Below are positions 15,001 through 17,974 of a stretch of DNA of 17,974 nucleotides, in pieces (within the stretch, counting starts at the first letter, position 1; each line of letters starts with the position of its first letter). The notes beneath the pieces are model-generated. The model saw nothing but the letters and a program-made list of their open reading frames with translations, searched no databases and was not told the DNA's origin. The translations under genes and the position numbers were made by a program. Source of the stretch: Christensenella sp. UBA1782 (GTDB lineage Bacteria; Bacillota; Clostridia; Christensenellales; DTU072); the NCBI GenBank assembly GCA_002315475.1, contig DCGI01000095.1:1-17974 (forward strand), given 5' to 3'.

Positions 15001-17974
15001 ACGCAAAGACCTGATCGAAGCCCCACCAAGACTGCGCATCGGAAACGTTTGCGGTAAACGCACTCCTTACTTCATAATACGGCGAGGAAGCCGACGTGGT
15101 GATTTTTACCAATTCGTTGGCAAGCAAAACCGGCGTACCGGTGGAAGACAAAGAGCCGGAAACGACCGCTTTGAAGCCTTCTTGATAGCTTTCGTCCATT
15201 TGCACCAAAACGGGATAGTAGGCAAGGACGTCCTCGGCAAGCCGTTGGAAAGCGTACAGACACTGTTGATCGGTGGTATCGTTATACGCCGCCATCAACG
15301 CCAGTACGGTGGTAACGTAGTCGGAATCTTCCTGCGTGCTTTGGGTGGTATAGTACTTCTTTAAGTTCTTCCACGCCGTTCTGTAGTCGCCGTTCGTCAA
15401 ACCTTGCTGTTGATAGTACGAAATCGGTTGTTGCGCTTCTTGAATAAAGTACGCATACAAGTCTTTCCATAACGCGACGTCGGTTTGATAGGCTTTAGAA
15501 CCGAGCGTTTCTTGATACTCTACATAGTTTTGATAGGTAAAGTCCTTACCGTTCGGCAGTTTAACCGCACTTTCATACCGGTTTCCTTCGATATGGTTCT
15601 TCGGCAAGAAGTCTTCGATGGCTTCCTCTTTCAGCTTGTTCTCCACTTCGATCAAAGCGTCTTCGGCATAGATTTCACGATAATCGTCGTTATTGTCCCG
15701 AATAGCATTCGCAATCTTTTCTTGATAAATCTTCCCGTAGTTCAAGCGGAAGGTAACCGTATACTCCTTTTCCATACTCTTGAAATTATACGGGCTGAAT
15801 TGGATTTCGGTGATTTCGGTATCCCCGCCCAATTTTTCCAACGTAAGGACGGGAATGGAAATGGAAGAAACCGCTTCTTCTCCCGACACGCCTTCTTGTT
15901 CTTTCTGCAAGAAAGCTTGCAAAGCCAGACTCTTCACGACCGTCGTTTTGAGGGTGTCCGAAGCATATTCGGCATATACGCTCGCCATGATCGATTTTTC
16001 GTAAACGGAAGCGTATTCGTACAGATAATCCCACAAATCTCTTTGATAGCAGGACAAGACGCTTTTTCCCAAAATATCGTATTGCGTTTGATTGGTCTTC
16101 TTCTCCGTTTCGTTAAAGATGCTTTCTTTTTCCAAAGCAAGATACATCGCGGCTTTCAACTTTTGATAATCGGTAACGTACGCCTTGAATTCGTCCACAC
16201 CGCTCGAAAGGGTGTTGTTGACTTTGTAGTCGACGATTTTTTCGCTCCAATCCATATAGATTTGGGTTCTGTTGGTACATTCTTCCTGCTTTCCGCCGGC
16301 AGCCTTCCAAGACAAATAATCGTTTTGTACCGATTGATAAATGCGATAAATCAAATCAAAACACTCGTCTTCATCGGTCAAGTCGACGTCTTTACCGTTT
16401 TCTTTCTTGTACTGTTCGACGGCTTCCTGTTGCAACGTACCCGTCAAAAGGCTCTCTCGTTGCTGTTCCGATATATCGTTGGAACCGCTATAAGCGGAGG
16501 CAAGCATGGTGTAGGCTACGGCAATCACCTGCTTTTCCAACCGTTCGTTATACGTCGCGACGGTGCTCGCCGCTTCCAAATGGTAATTGCTTATCGAATA
16601 CTTATCCCACATCCACGCATACAGTAATGCGTTATAGCTTTCGTTCAAGACTTTGGCGTAGGCGTTATATAAAGCAAAGAGATTGGTATCCGCCGCAAAG
16701 ACGCTTCCGTAGATTTCCCCTTCGTAACCGGTATCGATTAAGGCGTTAAAATCATACGTCGTTCCGTTATATTCCCAAGTGTCCTGCCAACGGATGGTGG
16801 GCGTCAACGGAACGTTTCCGTTATTGAAGCCGAACAGGTCTTCTTCCGTCATACTGTACGAAACGCCGTCAATCACGTAGCGCAAATAATAACTGTCGTA
16901 CGAAACGAACATACTTTCGCCCATTTCTACGGGAATATCGCTAAGAAGTGCTCCGATCGGATCGTCGTAGTCGTATTCCAAAGAATAGACGCCGCCCAAT
17001 TCTCCCGTCGTCTTTAAGGAGCGGTTCAAAACCACCACCGTTACGTAGAAGTATTGGACACTGTCCCCGACTGCGATATACCCTCTCAGCAAATAGGTAT
17101 TTCCGTCGTAATCGACGTCGGTAGGATTGTAATAGCCGTAATAGGTCTTGCCGTTCCCCGAGACAATATCGTAGAACCGTTCGGTAATCGAACCGTTATA
17201 CAACGAAATGCCCTTATCCTCGTTGACGGCGGCAGCGTCGGTCGTATAGTGCGGGAAAGCTCGGAACGAGGCGGTTTCCGAAGAAACGTCCAACAATTCC
17301 CAACCCTTTACCGTATAAGTACGGTAAGAATCCGACGTAATAAACTTGATGCCCACTTCACTCGGCAAGCGATACGAAGCGGTGTTATACGGATCGATGA
17401 AGTATACGGGAATCTCGGAATAGTCGCTTTCGGTGTTATTCTCGTATTTTTCCTTCAAGCTGACCGGTACGGTAGCATAAGAATAGTACGCCGAAGCTTC
17501 GTAACCTTCAAAGAGATAATAACTTTCGCCGTCACCGCCGTAGGGACGGAAGATATAATAATTCTTCGTTTTGTTAAAGAGGGTATCCGTCGTCAAGCAG
17601 TATCTGTCCCCGACGTATTCGTAGTATTCTTCGTTCAAATAATACTCACCGTTGCCGACCGTAATCTTCCGGAAGGTATAATATGCGGTACCTTCCACGA
17701 TGCTTGACGCATGAACGTATCGTCCCGTAGCTTTGTCTTCCGTATAGGACAGTACGGAAGGATTCTCGTCGGCGGTAATAACGTAATAACTGCCGTTCCC
17801 GAAGGTTTTGCGGTTATTTCTCGTCTGATAATAGGTCTTGCCGTATTGATAGGTATACGCTTGTGTAAAGACGTAATAGGTCTTGGTTTCGTCCAATACC
17901 GATTTGTCCATCGCCGTATAACAACCGTCATGATAGGCACAGTACTCTATATCGGCGGATGCGGCGGGCATATA
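6023..17974 (-). CDS. Giant mosaic, probably surface or secreted protein (5' end outside window)
   Basis: One uninterrupted frame of 3,983 codons runs from the right edge to a TAA at 6023-6025. The product segment alone is roughly 450 kDa by residue count. The ATG at 17971 is not convincing as the start: an in-frame Tyr codon precedes it at the edge, no signal peptide or basic start follows, and the sequence is already in the middle of a Tyr-rich repeat region. Parts, numbered from that Met, are: Tyr-Tyr repeats (1-170), beta-rich (about 170-425), largely helical (about 427-2160), beta-rich (about 2165-2985), three MBG-like domains (about 2990-3490), a cysteine cluster (3510-3553), a short helical part (about 3600-3710) and a right-handed beta-helix (about 3713-3940), ending LDFNLTLTK. 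Tyr, Asn, Asp and Thr are abundant. MBG-like and beta-helix domains are typical of extracellular proteins. No LPXTG, SLH or C-terminal hydrophobic segment is present, so any anchor must be N-terminal. I do not recognise the protein as a named family and assign no function. Confidence 0.9.
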   Translation of the reverse strand, partial: YMPAASADIEYCAYHDGCYTAMDKSVLDETKTYYVFTQAYTYQYGKTYYQTRNNRKTFGNGSYYVITADENPSVLSYTEDKATGRYVHASSIVEGTAYYTFRKITVGNGEYYLNEEYYEYVGDRYCLTTDTLFNKTKNYYIFRPYGGDGESYYLFEGYEASAYYSYATVPVSLKEKYENNTESDYSEIPVYFIDPYNTASYRLPSEVGIKFITSDSYRTYTVKGWELLDVSSETASFRAFPHYTTDAAAVNEDKGISLYNGSITERFYDIVSGNGKTYYGYYNPTDVDYDGNTYLLRGYIAVGDSVQYFYVTVVVLNRSLKTTGELGGVYSLEYDYDDPIGALLSDIPVEMGESMFVSYDSYYLRYVIDGVSYSMTEEDLFGFNNGNVPLTPTIRWQDTWEYNGTTYDFNALIDTGYEGEIYGSVFAADTNLFALYNAYAKVLNESYNALLYAWMWDKYSISNYHLEAASTVATYNERLEKQVIAVAYTMLASAYSGSNDISEQQRESLLTGTLQQEAVEQYKKENGKDVDLTDEDECFDLIYRIYQSVQNDYLSWKAAGGKQEECTNRTQIYMDWSEKIVDYKVNNTLSSGVDEFKAYVTDYQKLKAAMYLALEKESIFNETEKKTNQTQYDILGKSVLSCYQRDLWDYLYEYASVYEKSIMASVYAEYASDTLKTTVVKSLALQAFLQKEQEGVSGEEAVSSISIPVLTLEKLGGDTEITEIQFSPYNFKSMEKEYTVTFRLNYGKIYQEKIANAIRDNNDDYREIYAEDALIEVENKLKEEAIEDFLPKNHIEGNRYESAVKLPNGKDFTYQNYVEYQETLGSKAYQTDVALWKDLYAYFIQEAQQPISYYQQQGLTNGDYRTAWKNLKKYYTTQSTQEDSDYVTTVLALMAAYNDTTDQQCLYAFQRLAEDVLAYYPVLVQMDESYQEGFKAVVSGSLSSTGTPVLLANELVKITTSASSPYYEVRSAFTANVSDAQSWWGFDQVFAYLYRDIDGFNVAKAISTAFYDAGQALSQEWLGNVPEQIAFCLVNYNNSSIGKLNSVELSFAEVEKGAKELMEYLLWFVVNDGKTPYDYLCRPITLPAEETWYGESTSLFRTATETAEAFEFGGTVCNEAYLESLVDWVMSEKSSDYNKYKGYLENLYNDKDYVGKLGTKESFMRNFARYLVYNLVLGDLSAVEKIRLENLCVYATSEVYEKAVLSLFGNSYLSSTLEEVFLKQASTPSEKDGFLVDPLAEWGKTLGNNAALYSIPSAALNKLLLSVLQNAEKNAPSYRETLQESIENLTETNENTLSKKVLDALANNTSDGYKAFKAFLQDKKGKNVYALTKEDGSYEGTFTLSANFTKYFEEYAAMLADDSEGLVQYFPISLRTLCDGAEDTRQWQTYIVGRLSVYATDYLLRSVEYLYTSMPEGDLRRTVIEEVVTNLLVPYNRDAAAENNKFFYQNGEFVFDERAFIALEVLGSETMGSVLFDRLLLRYDFGLDVETQLQNGYYTFYLTEGMTMLRYEIAHKTPDNSEELYKYYVESGALSGFLNGSYATLASVYEAIASLKTDTLQDIHTIVTTVNGSNYIDLADLLEELDETLYRQYCGVDVSEETVRAGIEAYKANTLASIHAMFPAITTDDLAVAVEMAFYEGQKQISEMATKTLLDKETDAVNAVFAEEMTKAKRTYQVQSVSEIYRDIYQDERYRTELDAVLAYIVEPELTRVYKKVKQDLGYATITTDIADAFYTFDAVQPSKLKFDGTVTYYEKDENDWYYLSSDTEANIGTTYYTIRLTTIYTADVYTDYYYAVDTLTEEKYKVLLYKYADEQRYNRMAKILTQNGKSYPDRSTYYEDVYETLVENLIGEKTAIFDAAVAEGLDRAVKVEMYDALSFLTMDAEEFRIFADATSVNDWYRFFAKDTLAGKALEGVEIQYASNWNNVVDALYTFLKRVETYRDVNFDRGCLTTENLLEDYYGTVEIDRETYTVTTDTSAVTQAYKVAYVELLTDNIDFMTNENNSFSLLRVTLQNAYNTLLATRAAEFASITDVSTAGKTVSEILYEVFCTKNYAIDPKKAEEQSVIAAAYDAYYATILEIMSHTSVYVRLDLSAKNALRAYLDGVYQEIKGENLNGVAIADKIAEKALGKKTMAYYLNLHKVDETYDYQAVLEELSVDRTVETVFYSADRIDEDNEEALRHVIFFDTNRQDWAEYNADLQEESVTDRIGNGTVAIGNAYKTVETVTVKNRDTFKYLSKYVHGINEYVLTEDPSATQTSILFSNMFFKTVALQLAPVTTIQSVYFEGLDIPEGNYNVIYIDVLNPVFPDSVIAYGAYGEDGGIELGKVDTIEYSAAFGELIFTKDETLEGYEGFSQVFTNDDAFYITVLGDNGAKTKVNVTAQYKDRSIEEIFLYSAQYAAKGAEQTDGVAYSILKNGKNVITIDPINTAVINSAKNGYILPSKMQVVYGNGETGEFSDIVWDASIPFSLDGTGLLAVDILSYRLAAESGYYLIEFEYGTKSKVVMTKYNSDDTRDESIGRKEFSLNGRPDWNLYVQVLDRHVTGIELNEGKVSVKNIVGEIDQNTGKDILVIDISDNELGYINQYCPEYFETIRILFTDKDADGKDVGGKAVEVTLKQSDWASYYDKAYENIITGKTQESKVVTYFNYCGYNIFVRFNTYDISLRNITMLEGGTLYVVYNEASVREQLQKYYSTLYYNFGTAEEPNWKKIQWYPTSGMDDINYRTLGDFGTVYGKIGENSATINENIGFRVEVISPELFASNEGALTNYVRYDYFSYASEKDGKKVTAIAGEPSWYADYFVTSAGSEIHYTVDKNNISYDFINGKVIFPVSYAFDETVSKNIAFDGNGTRSYTFQVTKTLKSYLFTSIQDDNAVSFNKDDTGKRWTWVQTSKFETAVDAVYWTLGQSMVASDLPTLTTTDGLTVYPFWNLNDINVNKANTEGYVIEAHYLISTRTWSSKKLIVYILPEDVSDTIGSYVNEVITEGKSSGKAKSFDRQYDASFYQLQMDTQSLSFLREDGSYAPIPSSNITVEYRKVNEEEIVRETDGTVRVVFRKDADDEDAWDTDEYPINAGYYFIRIRLEDNNVCISDTDSDGKELDYLLYTLIINPRQIDLTDEYNVLFLNQRLTTNNVYEVYDGSEKALELLSWRPMSDTASWGSYDVVYSHADERLRSYIDSIFATVQEERLKKFPDMTEAEVKQYIYEKYMVSSALPEMQADNWFGEDEKATLWQKYETDTVGATEAKALAYMELFKRVNDATKSEMTKRYNAQRVAKPKSSDSEIKAAVYDALPETLYLCEVVLHVEYTYGDEVSTVPPANVGSYKVTISILADENNGNYISYSRDTDENGNCYISRVLIIEQDQNVNYEVVSTSIPYNGTVQNPSVYPVCDEDGTVAAGVTITYTYTLSDGVLVVVRTRDGAQIDVSKTTSALGIAGIRDVGSYPVRISVKGSDGAIGNYKDSTVDITTTVRIVPAEIFIEIDDVTSDYLDDVRSLQEFVRVHNGQEEYVCETCGSELNVSVQNGVYTFFCPDCEVQMEVEFSYETVKCYCADCQKNRNNGGEELATMSKTEKNGKVYYAISCPEQGVTYGVWLNDSILCGTDKIADFGGFLLGTDMKEQYPIGSYLTYFYGFVLSGGTQSYTVLDAETYASAYTGLTLSDTVAKNMERFADYKKLVLKNSSMAGSLLKEESKYADLIALFRNYAFYVQENSHYFVQPDEGVLVGSDQELQNTLNAMQAGDSVKIYLEPLTDGNGKYTAYSPIVIGKNGDVNVTLIGYYDITTMDIATKISGITVKNGSLSLEIVNVVVSSKGGHGIEVEKTAGSVRIASCLICGDPDYSYQNTTGIHTNVGYGGKVNVSNTTKFIKLNVAIAQEDGALEIKDSVFNGNAIAINIQGQESDVSIRTSLFMNNSSIAINSVNADVVIRDNRFFFNNIAIQIPEILNDDTYKNTFVAEELCEEMDDIEYIDVDTNRLDFNLTLTK
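6150..6835 (-). other. C-terminal right-handed parallel beta-helix
   Basis: The segment opens with a typical capping sequence (SDQELQNTLNAMQAGDSVKI), then runs through coils of about 20-24 residues that alternate hydrophobic strands with Asn/Ser/Gly turns: GSLSLEIVNVVV, GHGIEVEKTAGSVRI, GALEIKDSVFNGN, DVSIRTSLFMNNSSIAI, DVVIRDNRFFFNNIAI. The pattern is that of pectate-lyase-like and polymorphic-outer-membrane-type beta-helices. No lyase catalytic residues can be assigned by eye, so carbohydrate or surface binding is a possibility rather than a call. Confidence 0.72.
7313..7444 (-). other. Cysteine cluster resembling paired zinc ribbons
   Basis: Seven cysteines fall within 44 residues: C3510-x2-C3513, C3530-x2-C3533, then C3548, C3550 and C3553. 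The knuckles read CETCG, CPDC and CYCADC, and a further Cys occurs in SCPEQG (3582). The first four have the spacing of a classical zinc ribbon. Cysteines are scattered and rare elsewhere in the protein, so the clustering is not a background effect. Confidence 0.55.
7500..8995 (-). other. Three tandem MBG-like (Ig-type) domains, the middle one split by a helical insert
   Basis: The three units share the MBG layout: an early Y-D/N-G or Y-D-A motif, a late A/V-G-Y/S-Y segment followed by alternating strands, then NN or NY and a final hydrophobic strand. Domain 1 has RQYDASF, INAGYYFIRI and YTLIINPRQ. Domain 2 has YEVYDGSEKALEL and NVGSYKVTISI plus NGNYISY. Domain 3 has IPYNGTVQNPSVYP and DVGSYPVRISVKG plus GNYKDS. 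In domain 2 about 130 helical residues (nt 8090-8480) separate the two halves. Such domains usually act as extracellular spacers or adhesin stalks. Confidence 0.55.
9020..11480 (-). other. Beta-rich, probably multi-domain Ig-like region
   Basis: Residues of about 2165-2985 alternate short hydrophobic strands and polar turns, with many Gly, Asn, Asp, Thr and Val (for example GIELNEGKVSVKNI, KDILVIDISDNELG, NGKVIFPVSYAF, YTFQVTKTLKSYLF). This is the look of several tandem Ig-like domains, but no single family signature is clear by eye. Confidence 0.45.
11500..16690 (-). other. Long, mostly alpha-helical region of unknown family
   Basis: Residues of about 427-2160 are dominated by sequence with helix-like spacing of Leu, Ala, Tyr, Glu and Lys (for example AAMYLALEKESIF, DLWDYLYEYASVYEKS, DALYTFLKRVETYRD). 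Short beta-prone interruptions occur, such as EITEIQFSPYNF and EKEYTVTFRLNYG near nt 15730-15860 and the Tyr module near 12600. I recognise no catalytic motif, membrane segment or heptad coiled coil. Boundaries are approximate. Confidence 0.5.
12590..12735 (-). other. Isolated copy of the Tyr-Tyr module inside the helical region
   Basis: Around residues 1747-1794 the helical sequence is broken by a Tyr-rich beta segment with VTYYEKDENDWYYL, then NIGTTYYTIRLT and YTDYYYAVD. GTTYYTIRLT closely resembles GTAYYTFRKIT in the N-terminal repeat region, so this looks like a related module inserted 1,600 residues away. Helices resume directly after it. Confidence 0.45.
17461..17974 (-). repeat. Tyr-Tyr-rich beta repeat region of the giant protein
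   Basis: In about 170 residues a YY pair recurs at least nine times, mostly as a strand preceded by G/K-T/S/A and followed by hydrophobic-aromatic residues: KTYYVFT, KTYYQTR, GSYYVIT, TAYYTFR, GEYYLNE, KNYYIFR, ESYYLFE, SAYYSYA. Units of roughly 35-45 residues can be lined up by eye. The amino-acid pattern is clear, but the unit boundaries are my estimate, and the copies are too diverged to be a DNA repeat. Confidence 0.55.

Noticed and set aside
15485..16627. 380-residue plus-strand open frame opposite the giant gene
   Set aside because: Several long antisense frames occur along the giant gene, as expected from its codon bias (few codons whose complement is a stop). The translation is Phe/Arg/Ile-rich with no motif, and no promoter or ribosome binding site was seen.
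17969..17971. ATG at 17971 as the true start of the giant gene
   Set aside because: The frame is open to the window edge, no signal peptide follows, and the sequence is already within the Tyr-rich region. An internal Met is more likely, although the ribosome binding site region is not visible.
1..17974. tRNA or rRNA genes, CRISPR arrays, insertion sequences, phage attachment sites
   Set aside because: No cloverleaf, direct-repeat/spacer pattern, transposase, integrase or flanking terminal repeats were recognised on reading either strand.

Overview
The window looks like chromosomal DNA from a low-to-mid GC bacterium of the Bacillota, most likely an uncultured member of the Clostridia. The 44-residue L34 protein, the rpmH-rnpA-yidD-yidC-jag-mnmE gene order, the AGGAGG-type ribosome binding sites and the sigma-A-type promoters all point that way. 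The assignment to Clostridia rather than Bacilli is inference.

Region 1 (1-1711, minus strand) is a two-gene unit. A leaderless or nearly leaderless M16-family zinc peptidase gene is followed, with a ribosome binding site overlapping its stop codon, by the start of a four-helix membrane protein best read as the N-terminal domain of an FtsK/SpoIIIE DNA translocase, cut by the window edge. Region 2 (1712-1904) is a 193-base divergent promoter region. It holds one clear promoter per strand and a perfect 14-base inverted repeat inside the spacer of the peptidase promoter.

Region 3 (1905-5884, plus strand) is a compact housekeeping operon: ribosomal protein L34, the protein subunit of RNase P, YidD, the YidC membrane insertase, the RNA-binding protein KhpB/Jag and the tRNA-modifying GTPase MnmE. 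Genes overlap or nearly touch, so translation is probably coupled along much of the mRNA. The genes that usually flank this cluster, dnaA upstream and mnmG/rsmG/parAB downstream, are absent from the window. Region 4 (5885-6022) is a convergent intergenic gap with a strong hairpin that can terminate transcription in both directions.

Region 5 (6023-17974, minus strand) is one open reading frame that fills two thirds of the window and runs off its right edge: the last 3,983 codons of a giant protein whose true start is outside. It is a mosaic. In order from the N-terminal side it has a Tyr-Tyr-rich beta repeat region, a beta-rich segment, about 1,700 residues of mostly alpha-helical sequence of unknown kind, about 800 residues of beta-rich sequence, three MBG-like immunoglobulin-type domains (one split by a helical insertion), a cysteine cluster resembling paired zinc ribbons, and a C-terminal right-handed beta-helix. 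It has no LPXTG or SLH anchor at its C-terminus. It is most simply read as a secreted or surface-exposed giant protein, but its function cannot be told from the sequence, and it is the least explained object in the window.
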